Of a stretch of 18,510 bases of DNA, positions 1 to 7,173 are shown piece after piece. The stretch's first letter is position 1. Every line of letters begins with the position of its first letter. A model generated the notes under the pieces. The model was not told where the DNA came from and made no database searches. It worked only from the letters and a program-made list of their open reading frames with translations. This stretch comes from UBA4735 sp036569845 (GTDB taxonomy: Bacteria > Chloroflexota > Limnocylindria > P2-11E): positions 1 to 18,510 of the forward strand of contig DATCPY010000081.1 in NCBI GenBank assembly GCA_036569845.1. Direction: 5' to 3'. Made by a program: the position numbers and the translations under genes.

Positions 1-1823
1 GCGTCGAGGCCGAAGTGCTTGCGCCACAGCATCTGCGCGCCGTGGTCGACCCACTCGTCCGGGACACCGAGGATCTCGAGCTCCACTCGTGCGCCGCGCT
101 CTGCGAAGAGCTCGCTCACCGCCGAGCCAAAGCCGCCGGCCATCACGTGCTCCTCGACCGTGAGCACGCGGCCGACGCGCGCGGCCAGCGCGAGATAGCG
201 CTCGGCGTCGAGCGGCTTCGCGAAGCGTGCATTCACCACGGTCGCCTCGATGCCGGCGGCGGCAAGCGCCGCTGCGGCGCCGAGGGCTGCCTGCACGACG
301 GTGCCGTAGCAAAGGATCGCGACGTCCGCGCCCTCGCGGAGCGTCTCCGAGACGCCGATCGGGATCTCGGCCAGCGGAGTATCGAGCGCAGCGCCGACGC
401 CGGTGCCCCGCGGGTAGCGGAACGCGATCGGGCCGCCACCGTTCTCGGCGTACCGGACCGCGGTCCAGACCATCTGCCGCAGCTCAGCCTCGTCCTTCGG
501 CGCCATGAGCACGATGCCTGGGAGCGGTCGCAGGAACGCGATGTCGAATAGGCCCTGGTGAGTGCGACCGTCGTCGCCGACGATGCCTCCGCGATCCATC
601 GCGAACACGACGGGCAGGTCCTGGATCGCGACGTCGTGCACGACCTGGTCGAAGCCCCGCTGCAGGAACGTGGAGTAGATCGCGACGATCGGGATGATGC
701 CCTGGGTCGCGAGGCCGGCCGCGAACGTGACCGCATGCTGCTCGCAGATCCCGACGTCGAAGAGGCGCGTCGGGAACTCCTTGAACAGTGGCGTGAGCCC
801 GGTGCCGGCGGGCATCGCGGCGGTGATCGCAACGGTCTTCGGGATCCGACGCATCGTTTCGCCGACGGCGTCGGCGAACACCTTCGTGTACTGCGGCGCG
901 ACCGCGGCGGCCGCGCCTGAGGGGGCGGAGACGCCGTGCCACTTCTGGTTGTCCTCTTCTGCCGGGCCGTAGCCGTGACCCTTCTGCGTGTGCACGTGGA
1001 CGAAGACCGGTCCGTCCCGGAAGTCGCGGGCTTTCTTCAGCACGCCCTCCACGGCGTCGAGATCGTGGCCGTTCACGGGACCGAAATACGTGAAGCCGAA
1101 CTGCTCGAACAGGATGTTCGGGATGAAGATGGCCTTCAGCGAGTTGAACAGGCGCCGGCGCGCCTCCTCCGCGAGATCGCCGGCCGGCATGTGCTCGAGG
1201 ACCGATCGTGCGACGTGTTTCAGCTCGCGGTACGGCGCCGCGGTGCGGACCGTCTCGAGCATGCGCGAGACCGCGCCGACGTTCGGCGCGATGCTCATGC
1301 CGTTGTCGTTGAGGACGACGATCATCCGCGTCCGGCGGGCACCGATGTCGTTCAGCGCCTCCCAGGCCATGCCCGCGGTGAGCGCGCCATCGCCGATGAC
1401 CGCGACGACGTTCTCGCTGCCGCCGTTCAGATCGCGCGCGACGGCCATGCCCTGCGCGGCCGAGATCGACGTGCCCGCATGTCCGGCGCCGAACTGATCG
1501 TGCTCGGACTCCGTGCGAACGAGGAAGCCGGAGATGCCGCCGAATTGCCGCAGGGTCCCGAAGCGCTCGCGCCGGCCGGTGAGGAGCTTGTGCACGTAGC
1601 CCTGGTGCCCGGTATCCCACACGAGCTTGTCGCGCGGGGAGTCGAAGACCCGGTGGAGCGCGACCGTGAGCTCGGTCGCACCGAGGCTCGAGCTGATATG
1701 GCCGCCGGTCTTCTGCACGGCGTCGACCGTGTACGCGCGGATCTCCCGGCACAGCTGGGTCAGCTCTTCGCGGTCGAGCGCGCGGAGATCGGCGGGCGTC
1801 TGGATCCGCTCGAGGAGGCTCAT
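1..1823 (-). CDS. dxs: 1-deoxy-D-xylulose-5-phosphate synthase (3' end cut by window)
   Basis: The gene makes DXS, the thiamine-diphosphate enzyme that condenses pyruvate and glyceraldehyde 3-phosphate in the first step of the cytoplasmic MEP isoprenoid pathway. Translation from the ATG at 1823 gives the DXS-type start MSLLERIQTPADLRAL, then DTGHQGYVHKLLTGR, the ThDP/Mg motif GDGALTAGMAWEALNDIG continuing into VLNDNGMSI, the FGPVNGHD segment, and the transketolase pyrimidine-domain segments DVGICEQHAV and AFRYPRGTG. About 607 residues are visible and the frame is open to base 1, so only a few dozen C-terminal residues are missing. I prefer ATG 1823 over the out-of-frame ATG at 1827 because the product then begins like the family. 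It also places a TAGACT box 8 nt upstream with no Shine-Dalgarno, which suggests a leaderless mRNA. It is divergent from the SDR gene with only 21 nt between them. Confidence 0.97.
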   Translation of the reverse strand, partial: MSLLERIQTPADLRALDREELTQLCREIRAYTVDAVQKTGGHISSSLGATELTVALHRVFDSPRDKLVWDTGHQGYVHKLLTGRRERFGTLRQFGGISGFLVRTESEHDQFGAGHAGTSISAAQGMAVARDLNGGSENVVAVIGDGALTAGMAWEALNDIGARRTRMIVVLNDNGMSIAPNVGAVSRMLETVRTAAPYRELKHVARSVLEHMPAGDLAEEARRRLFNSLKAIFIPNILFEQFGFTYFGPVNGHDLDAVEGVLKKARDFRDGPVFVHVHTQKGHGYGPAEEDNQKWHGVSAPSGAAAAVAPQYTKVFADAVGETMRRIPKTVAITAAMPAGTGLTPLFKEFPTRLFDVGICEQHAVTFAAGLATQGIIPIVAIYSTFLQRGFDQVVHDVAIQDLPVVFAMDRGGIVGDDGRTHQGLFDIAFLRPLPGIVLMAPKDEAELRQMVWTAVRYAENGGGPIAFRYPRGTGVGAALDTPLAEIPIGVSETLREGADVAILCYGTVVQAALGAAAALAAAGIEATVVNARFAKPLDAERYLALAARVGRVLTVEEHVMAGGFGSAVSELFAERGARVELEILGVPDEWVDHGAQMLWRKHFGLD

Positions 1824-1844
1824 CCATGCGTAGTCTAGGCGGCG
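1824..1844. promoter_or_regulatory. Bidirectional dxs/SDR promoter core with shared -10
   Basis: The 21-nt gap contains TAGTCTA at 1831-1837. Read on plus, TAGTCT (1831-1836) lies 8 nt before the SDR ATG at 1845. Read on minus, TAGACT (1837-1832) lies 8 nt before the dxs ATG at 1823. Neither start has a Shine-Dalgarno. The symmetry suggests one -10 element used in both directions to make leaderless mRNAs. No convincing -35 was seen on either side. The promoter is inferred, not proven. Confidence 0.5.
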
Positions 1845-2567
1845 ATGCCCGACTTCGAACGTCGCAGCGTGGTCGTCACTGGAGCCACAGGCAACCTCGG
1901 ACATGCGGTGGTCCGCGCGTATCTGGAGGCCGGCGCGCACGTTGCGGTGCCGACGCGGGATACCGCGAAGGCGAACGCGCTCCGCGACGCACTCGGTCCG
2001 CTCGTGGGTGCCGACGCCGATGCGAAGGTCCTGTTCGCCGACGCCGATCTCGCGGATCGCGCATCGATGGACGCGTTCGTCGACCAGGTGCTGCGCGCGT
2101 GGGGCCGGCTCGACGTCCTCGCGAGCCTGGCCGGCGGATTCGGCACTGGCCCGGCCGATGACATCGATCGCATCCGAGCGCTGTGGGAGCAGAACGTCGC
2201 GACGGTCGTCGTCCCCGCGGCGTCGTGCCTCGTGCCGATGCGCGCCCGGGCGTACGGACGGATCGTCTCCGTGTCGGCGCTGACCGCGCTGAAGGCCGGC
2301 CGCAACACCGCCGGCTACGCCATGGCGAAGGGCGCGGTCATTCGCTGGACCGAGGCACTCGCCGCCGAGACGAAGGACCAGGGCATCACTGTGAACGCGA
2401 TCCTGCCGAGCACGATCGACCATCCGGTCAACCGCGCGAACATGCCGAAGTCGGATCCGAAGACGTGGGTCCAGCCGGGGGAGGCCGCGGCGCTGATCCT
2501 GTTCCTCACGAGCACCGAGGCATCCGGCATCACCGGCACCGCGATCCCGTTGACCGCGCGGACCTAG
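1845..2567 (+). CDS. SDR-family NAD(P)-dependent oxidoreductase
   Basis: This 240-residue protein is a classical short-chain dehydrogenase/reductase, a cytoplasmic NAD(P)-dependent alcohol/ketone oxidoreductase; the substrate cannot be told from sequence. Visible features are the Rossmann nucleotide loop TGATGNLG (residues 12-19), a SLAGGFG segment in the position of the usual NNAG, a catalytic Ser in the SVSALTA stretch (about residue 144), and the YAMAK form of YxxxK (Tyr158, Lys162). The C-terminal pattern LFLTSTEASGITGTAIPL is typical of the family's end. Length is normal for classical SDRs. The start is the ATG 8 nt after TAGTCT. Its stop codon overlaps the stop of the convergent hydrolase gene. 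The neighbours give no pathway clue; linkage to dxs is by shared promoter only. Confidence 0.92.
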   Translation: MPDFERRSVVVTGATGNLGHAVVRAYLEAGAHVAVPTRDTAKANALRDALGPLVGADADAKVLFADADLADRASMDAFVDQVLRAWGRLDVLASLAGGFGTGPADDIDRIRALWEQNVATVVVPAASCLVPMRARAYGRIVSVSALTALKAGRNTAGYAMAKGAVIRWTEALAAETKDQGITVNAILPSTIDHPVNRANMPKSDPKTWVQPGEAAALILFLTSTEASGITGTAIPLTART

Positions 2568-3163
2568 GGCGTGGCCTTCTCCGCGAGCACGTTCGCCCAG
2601 GCCTCATGGGCCTCCGCGTTGGGGTGCAAGCCGTCCGGTGCGAGCATGTCGGCCGCGGCCTGGCGGTGCATGAGCGGATACAGGTCAACGTAGCGAGCGC
2701 CGGCGAGCTCGGCTTCCTCCATCGCGATCGCGTTGAAGTGCGCGATCCGCGTGAGCAGCGCCTCGGTCGTCCCGTACGGCGACGCCGCGGGGGAGCGCGA
2801 CCACTCCGGCTGCGGCAGCCCGACGATCGCGCCTCCGGGGATGCCGTCGTCACGCAGCTGCGCATAGATCCGGCGCAGCTGCCCGCGATAGCGCTTGTCG
2901 TCACTGCCGCCGCGCACGATGTCGTTCGCCCCGATCAGCAGTGTGACGAGCGTCGGCTTGAACACGGGCACGTGCAGTAGCTCTTTCGCGATGAGGTCGT
3001 CGGTCGTGTAGCCGTTCACCGCGGGGTTCAGCAGCTCGACCGCCCGGCCTGCGGCGCGCCACTTTCCGGCGAGCACGGCGGGGAACGCTTTCTCCGGCGT
3101 CGTGCCGGTGCCGATCGTGAACGAGTCGCCGAGCGCGAGGTAGCGAATAGAAGTCGGGTCCAT
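2564..3163 (-). CDS. SGNH/GDSL-family hydrolase
   Basis: This 199-residue protein is a likely esterase/lipase-type hydrolase of the SGNH superfamily. The conserved blocks are all visible: block I LALGDSFTIG with nucleophile Ser14, block II Gly/Asn around NPAVNGYTTDD, block III LLIGANDIV, and block V DGLHPN carrying the catalytic Asp and His. No signal peptide or membrane segment is apparent, so it is probably cytoplasmic. Length is typical of a single-domain SGNH protein. The ATG at 3163 is followed directly by the family motif. No clear Shine-Dalgarno is seen, and the nearest -10-like box (TAGAAC, 4 nt upstream) is poorly placed, so its promoter is uncertain. It converges on the SDR gene with a shared CTAG stop. 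The substrate is unknown. Confidence 0.92.
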   Translation of the reverse strand: MDPTSIRYLALGDSFTIGTGTTPEKAFPAVLAGKWRAAGRAVELLNPAVNGYTTDDLIAKELLHVPVFKPTLVTLLIGANDIVRGGSDDKRYRGQLRRIYAQLRDDGIPGGAIVGLPQPEWSRSPAASPYGTTEALLTRIAHFNAIAMEEAELAGARYVDLYPLMHRQAAADMLAPDGLHPNAEAHEAWANVLAEKATP

Positions 3164-3171
3164 ACCTGTTC

Positions 3172-3186
3172 TAGTGTCGTCTACTC
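3172..3186 (+). promoter_or_regulatory. -10-like box of the TrxB-cNMP gene
   Basis: TAGTGT at 3172-3177 sits 9 nt before the ATG at 3187. No Shine-Dalgarno is present, which fits leaderless transcription as at dxs, the SDR gene, tldD and the nickel permease. The whole gap to the divergent hydrolase is only 23 nt. Inferred. Confidence 0.4.
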
Positions 3187-4503
3187 ATGGCTGATTACGA
3201 TCTCGTCATCATCGGCGGGGGTCCGGCGGGCCTGACCGCCGGACTCTACGCTGCGCGCGCCAACATGACCGCCGTCCTCTTCGAGGCGAAGGATATCGGC
3301 GGCGAGCTCCTGAACACCGACCTGATCGAGGACTGGCCGGGCGAGGAGTCCATCACTGGGCGCGAGCTCGCCGAGAAGATGGGCGCCCATGCGACCAAGT
3401 TCGGTCTCAAGATCCAGCCGTACTCGCCGGTCAAGAAGGTCCGGAGCGAAGGCGACTGGCAGGTCATCGAGATGGACGACGGGACCGTTCACCGGGCGTA
3501 CGCGGTGATCGTGACCGTCGGTGGCGAGCCGACGAAGCTCGAGGTCCCTGGCGAAGCGGAGTTCCACGGGCGCGGGGTCTCGTACTGCGCGGTCTGCGAC
3601 GGCGCGTTCTTCAAGGGCGAGGACCTCGCCGTCATCGGCGGCGGTGACTCCGCCTTCCAGGAGGGGCTCTTCCTCACTCGGTTCGCGAAGAACCTGAGCC
3701 TCGTCCACCGGCGGAAGGACTTCCGCGCGCAGCAGATCCTCCAGGACCGGCTGCTCGGCATGGACAACGTGACGGCGGTCACGCCGGCCACCGTGAAAGA
3801 GATCGGCGGCGACACACAGGTCCGGTGGGTCGACGTGGATCGCGACGGCGCGGTCGAGCGGATCCCGGTGGGCGGCGTGTTCGTGTTCATCGGGTTCAAG
3901 CCGGTGGGCCGCCACCTGTTCGACGAGCACATCGACCACGATGAGAACGGCTACCTGCTCACCGATCAGTACATGCGGACGAACATCCCCGGCGTGTACG
4001 CCTGCGGGGACACCCGCGCGCAGCTCGCGAAGCAGGTGACCACCGCCGTCGGCGACGCGACGACCGCGGTGCTCCATGCCGAGCGGTACATCGAGGAGCT
4101 GAAGCACATGCGGAAGAGCTTCCCCGATGTGCCGAGCGCGACGCTCGAGCGCGAGGTCGAGCGGATGCAGCTGCGGCGATTCCTCTCGGGCCAGACGATC
4201 ATCCGCGAGGGGGATCCGGCGAGCTCGTTCTTCGTCCTCACGAAGGGCGCGGCCAGCGTCCGGCAGAACGGGCCCGATGGCGAGCGGGAGATCTCGACCC
4301 TGAAGGCCGGCGACTTCTTCGGCGAGATCGGGCTGCTCAGCGGAACACCTCGCAACGCGACCGTCCGGGCGACCGCGCCCTCCGAGGTGCTCGAGCTCGA
4401 CGCCGCGGGGTTCCGTGATCTCGTCGAAAGCTCGCAGGCCACGATGGATCGTCTGCAGTCGAGCATGGAGCAGCGGCTCGCGAAGATGGACCCGCAGACC
4501 TAG
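3187..4503 (+). CDS. trxB: Thioredoxin-disulfide reductase fused to a cyclic-nucleotide-binding domain
   Basis: Residues 1 to about 310 are a complete low-molecular-weight thioredoxin reductase, which uses NADPH and FAD to reduce thioredoxin in the cytoplasm. Visible are the FAD loop IIGGGPAGL (residues 8-16), the redox-active pair in YCAVCDG (Cys134, Cys137), the NADPH loop GGGDSAFQEG, the HRRKDFRA segment that usually contacts the NADPH phosphate, and the closing FAD motif ACGDTRAQLAKQVTTAVGD. After a short linker, residues about 325-430 form a cyclic-nucleotide-binding fold. Its phosphate-binding cassette FFGEIGLLSGTPRNATVRA keeps the expected Glu (380) and Arg (389). At 438 residues it is about 120 longer than ordinary TrxB. 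The frame is continuous, so the fusion is real in this assembly. Electron transfer gated by a cyclic nucleotide is an inference. Confidence 0.95.
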   Translation: MADYDLVIIGGGPAGLTAGLYAARANMTAVLFEAKDIGGELLNTDLIEDWPGEESITGRELAEKMGAHATKFGLKIQPYSPVKKVRSEGDWQVIEMDDGTVHRAYAVIVTVGGEPTKLEVPGEAEFHGRGVSYCAVCDGAFFKGEDLAVIGGGDSAFQEGLFLTRFAKNLSLVHRRKDFRAQQILQDRLLGMDNVTAVTPATVKEIGGDTQVRWVDVDRDGAVERIPVGGVFVFIGFKPVGRHLFDEHIDHDENGYLLTDQYMRTNIPGVYACGDTRAQLAKQVTTAVGDATTAVLHAERYIEELKHMRKSFPDVPSATLEREVERMQLRRFLSGQTIIREGDPASSFFVLTKGAASVRQNGPDGEREISTLKAGDFFGEIGLLSGTPRNATVRATAPSEVLELDAAGFRDLVESSQATMDRLQSSMEQRLAKMDPQT

Positions 4504-4919
4504 CCGGCCACGGGCCTCGGGTAGGCATCGCGCGGCGGCACGAGCCGCCTCACGAACCGCACCAGCTCATCGATGTCGAACGGCTTCTTGATGTAGGTCG
4601 CGACGCCTCGGTCACGCAGCTCCTGCGCGTGCTCGCGGCCGCTCCCGGTCTCGAAGACGACCGGTAGCGAATGGAACCGCTTGTCGGCCCGCACGCGGTC
4701 GTAGAGCTCGAGCCCGGACATGCCGGGCAGCCGGATGTCCAAGAGCAGAAGGTCCGGTTCGATCCGCGACAGCGCGTTCAGTGCCTCGTCGGCGGTCCCG
4801 ACGGTCATGGCCTCGTAGCCCCGCTCGTCGTTGATCGCGGCAGCCAGGAGGTCGCTCGTCGGCTTGTCGTCTTCGACGATCAGTACGAGCCGGGCGCGAG
4901 CGACGGTCATGTCACGCAT
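4500..4919 (-). CDS. Single-domain response regulator (CheY-like receiver)
   Basis: This protein of 136-139 residues is one receiver domain with no output domain, so it probably signals by protein contact. Counting from the ATG at 4919, the acidic pocket is EDD (residues 16-18), the phospho-acceptor is Asp61 in LLLLDIRLPGMSG, the switch Thr is T91 in VVFETG, and the conserved Lys is K112 in KKPF. The start is uncertain: ATG 4919 or the in-frame ATG 4910 both leave the domain whole, and neither has a good Shine-Dalgarno. Both candidate start codons lie inside a 50-nt dyad (see 4908-4957). No histidine kinase is encoded nearby. It converges on trxB through a shared CTAG stop. Confidence 0.93.
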   Translation of the reverse strand: MRDMTVARARLVLIVEDDKPTSDLLAAAINDERGYEAMTVGTADEALNALSRIEPDLLLLDIRLPGMSGLELYDRVRADKRFHSLPVVFETGSGREHAQELRDRGVATYIKKPFDIDELVRFVRRLVPPRDAYPRPVAG

Positions 4920-4957
4920 CGTCGCACCAACGGTGCCACCGATGACGCTGTGACATG
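4908..4957. promoter_or_regulatory. Multi-part dyad over the response-regulator start
   Basis: Three nested inverted-repeat pairs share one centre: CATGTCAC (4908-4915) with GTGACATG (4950-4957), CATCG (4917-4921) with CGATG (4940-4944), and GCACC (4924-4928) with GGTGC (4932-4936), around an AAC loop. Eighteen of about 22 left-arm bases pair. Both possible ATG codons of the response regulator lie in the left arms. It could be a DNA operator or an RNA hairpin hiding the start codon. Function is inferred. Confidence 0.45.
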
Positions 4958-4991
4958 CGCGTTACCTGGACGGCGTGCAATCATCGCGCTC

Positions 4992-5285
4992 GTGGTCCAG
5001 CACATCGTCTTGTGGGCGTTCAAGGACAGCGTTCCGCGGGCGGAGCGCGACGCGATCGTGGCGGCGCTCCGCGGCCTGCGAACGAGGGTGCCGTCGCTCC
5101 GTTCGCTCGAGGTGGGCGAGAACTTCAGTCCCGCGCGCGCGCAGGGCTACACGCATGTCCTCGTCGAGACCTTCGACGATCGCGATGGCCTGGTCGCGTA
5201 CGCCGGTCATCCGGATCACGTGCCGGTGCTCGGGCGGATCCGCGATGCGGCCGCGCAGCTCATCGCGGTGGACCTGGAGGTCTAG
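4992..5285 (+). CDS. Dabb (stress-responsive A/B barrel) domain protein
   Basis: This 97-residue protein has the Dabb-fold pattern: it begins VVQHIVLWAFKD, has a central GENFSPARAQGYTHVLVETFDDRD strand-helix region, and continues with YAGHPDHVPVL before the last helix. The His residues in QHIVLW and GHPDH are at the usual family positions. Dabb proteins are small dimeric alpha-beta barrels; many are of unknown role and some are cyclases or monooxygenase-like, so the function here is unassigned. The reading frame is open far upstream, but the GTG at 4992 is chosen because the family motif starts within two residues of it. No Shine-Dalgarno is seen. The gene is preceded by the response-regulator dyad and converges on the NYN gene through a shared CTAG stop. 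Confidence 0.85.
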   Translation: MVQHIVLWAFKDSVPRAERDAIVAALRGLRTRVPSLRSLEVGENFSPARAQGYTHVLVETFDDRDGLVAYAGHPDHVPVLGRIRDAAAQLIAVDLEV

Positions 5286-7000
5286 CTCGCGGCTGCGGCT
5301 GGCGGCTTGTGTCTTCCTCGGCCCCCTCGTCTGCCTCTCCGTCGACGCGCCTTTGGCGCGTCTCCGGGGGCAGCCTCGGTTTTGGACGATTCGGACGACG
5401 GTTCATCTCCGTGCGCCACGTCGGAATCTTCTCCCGCCTCTTCATCACGATCCTCGGCGCCGTCTTCGGTCGAGGCCGCGGCTTCACGGGCGGGCAGGTG
5501 CTCGTCCTCGTGGCCTTCGCCGTTGAGGCGGCTGAACTCGCCGAGCATCGCCCGCGCGTCGGGATGCCCGCGGTCGATCACGTAGCCGGCCTTGCGGCCG
5601 TGCTCCTCGGGCTTCATCAGGTTGCTCTCGACGCCGCGCCGGATGTTCGACTCGAGCGCGTCTCCTTCGACCCGCGAGAGGAGCTCGCTGAACAGCGCGG
5701 TGTTCACCCAATCGGCCTTGTCATCCTTCGCCCGCGTGCTGCCGACGAAGTTGAAGAGATGGACGATCGCCGCGCTCGCCTGACGGGCGTACTTCACCAA
5801 GGGATGGCCCTCAGTGAGCCAGCACATCGTCACGTTGCGGCCGTCGCGTGAGACCTGCTCGGTCGCGATCGCGCCGCGCTCTTCGGCGATGTTGAACAGG
5901 GTCTCGAGGAGCATCCGGCGCTGAGCCTTGCCCTTGGCGAGTCCGCCGGGCTGATCGGCGCGCGACAGCGGGTCGAGCACCGCCTCCACCGCGGGGATGC
6001 GGCGGGTGTCCTTGCTCGTCACCGAGTCGATGCGACGCAGGACGCGGACCAGGTGGAACAGCGTCTCGGCGACGAGCGCGTCACCGAATTCGAGCGAGAG
6101 CAGCTGCTTGTCCTTGAGCCGCGTGCGTGAGGGCTGCTCGGCCTTGATGTGGTGCTGCGCGATGCCGAAGTCGATCCGTTGGTCGAGCACGCTCGACGCT
6201 TCCTTGTGCGAGAGCGGCACGACGCTCCGGACGAAGTCCCCGCGGGGCATCTGATCCGCGCGGAGCGCGACGAGCTGGTCGAGCAGCAGCACCGCGAGGC
6301 GGCGCTGCTCCTTCTCTGATTCGGGCGAGCCGGTCGGCACGACGGCCGGGATGCTCGCGGGCGCCGCAACGCGGACCGGCGCGCCAGCACGGCTGCGGCC
6401 CGCGCCACCGCGGGTCCCGCGGGTGCGGGGACGCGGCGCTTCGTCCTTGCCGGCCTGAGTGTCGTCGGTGCGCAGGATGCCGGTGCGCGTCCATCGCGCT
6501 TCGGGGATGAGGTCCTCGAGGAGGAAGACGCCATCGCGGAGGTACGGCGAGTCACGCAGCTCGTTCGCGAGGGCTTTGTCCCCGGCGATGAGGTAGACGT
6601 GCTTGTCTTCGTCCTTCAGCGCCTTGCACAGCGCGTTGAGATCGCGGTCACCCGAGACGATGAACCAGACGTCGATGTCGGGCCGCTCCTTGTAGAGGAG
6701 CTTCATCGTGCGAGTGATGAGGACCGCATCCGAGCGGCCCTTCAGCAGCCGACCGCTCATGCGCTGCGCGACCGCGACCGGCTCCATGCCGGTGAACTCG
6801 AGCGCCATGAGGAGCGTCTCGTCCTGCGAGACGACCTCGGATCCGAAGATCGCCTGCTTCACGCGGACGGGACCGAACTCGGCCGCTTTCTGCAGGATGG
6901 CCTGGAGGATGGAAAGCGATGATGGCAGCGGGCCTTCGGTGTGCTGCCGCAGGGTGTAGTAGACGTTCTCCCAGTCAATGAGGAGGGCGACGTCGGGCAA
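5282..7000 (-). CDS. NYN-domain (LabA/DUF88-like) putative ribonuclease with long C-terminal region
   Basis: The N-terminal ~150 residues are a NYN (PIN-like) domain. It shows ALLIDWENV with Asp9, GRSDAVLITRTMKLL with Asp91, and FIVSGDRDLNALCKAL with Asp118 and Asp120, the acidic residues expected to bind metal for RNA cleavage. A low-complexity linker rich in Pro, Arg and Gly (about 180-225) leads to roughly 270 residues that look like winged-helix repeats (for example around SHKEASSVLDQRIDFGI and WVNTALFSELLSRVEG). An acidic stretch follows, then a basic RRRRGRRGGRGRHK tail suited to nucleic-acid binding. The start is TTG 7000, supported by a GGAG 7 nt upstream. At 572 residues it is much longer than minimal NYN proteins. 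The target RNA is unknown. It is divergent from tldD and convergent with the Dabb gene. Confidence 0.85.
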   Translation of the reverse strand: MPDVALLIDWENVYYTLRQHTEGPLPSSLSILQAILQKAAEFGPVRVKQAIFGSEVVSQDETLLMALEFTGMEPVAVAQRMSGRLLKGRSDAVLITRTMKLLYKERPDIDVWFIVSGDRDLNALCKALKDEDKHVYLIAGDKALANELRDSPYLRDGVFLLEDLIPEARWTRTGILRTDDTQAGKDEAPRPRTRGTRGGAGRSRAGAPVRVAAPASIPAVVPTGSPESEKEQRRLAVLLLDQLVALRADQMPRGDFVRSVVPLSHKEASSVLDQRIDFGIAQHHIKAEQPSRTRLKDKQLLSLEFGDALVAETLFHLVRVLRRIDSVTSKDTRRIPAVEAVLDPLSRADQPGGLAKGKAQRRMLLETLFNIAEERGAIATEQVSRDGRNVTMCWLTEGHPLVKYARQASAAIVHLFNFVGSTRAKDDKADWVNTALFSELLSRVEGDALESNIRRGVESNLMKPEEHGRKAGYVIDRGHPDARAMLGEFSRLNGEGHEDEHLPAREAAASTEDGAEDRDEEAGEDSDVAHGDEPSSESSKTEAAPGDAPKARRRRGRRGGRGRHKPPAAAAS

Positions 7001-7011
7001 GGGTTTTCTCC
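7001..7011 (-). promoter_or_regulatory. Ribosome binding site fixing the NYN TTG start
   Basis: On the minus strand GGAG (7011-7008) is followed by AAAACCC and then TTG at 7000, a normal 7-nt spacing. No in-frame ATG or GTG sits nearer the NYN motif, so this decides the TTG start. This differs from the leaderless-looking starts elsewhere in the left part of the window. Confidence 0.6.
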
Positions 7012-7161
7012 GTTATGTAGGCGCTCCGCGTTCCACCCGACTCGTTCGATGATCCGCTCGATCTTTCTCCCCGACCACCGGATCCCATGAGAGGGACACG
7101 ATGTCCGCGAGCAGCTCGACTCGGACGCTTCAGCCGGAACGCGCGCCGTTTCGACGAAGTC

Positions 7162-7173
7162 TAGCCTGAATGG
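7162..7173 (+). promoter_or_regulatory. -10-like box before tldD
   Basis: TAGCCT (7162-7167) lies 6 nt before the GTG start at 7174, with no Shine-Dalgarno. The same TAGNNT-near-start arrangement occurs at four other genes here. The 173-nt gap to the NYN gene shows nothing else I can name. Confidence 0.4.

Noticed and set aside
484..1827. Long minus-strand ORF of 447 codons overlapping dxs
   Set aside because: It is a second frame on the same strand as dxs with Arg/Pro-rich composition typical of a GC-rich shadow; the DXS motifs are all in the frame starting at 1823.
3150..3159. GAAGTCGGG present upstream of both trxB and dxs, as a possible shared promoter element
   Set aside because: The two copies lie at different distances from the -10 boxes (13 and 10 nt) and both are the first codons of the divergent genes, so chance is likely.
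7136..7161. GGAAC followed 18 nt later by GTC upstream of tldD, like an ECF sigma promoter
   Set aside because: The spacing is slightly long, the motif is short and common at this GC content, and no sigma/anti-sigma gene is in the window.
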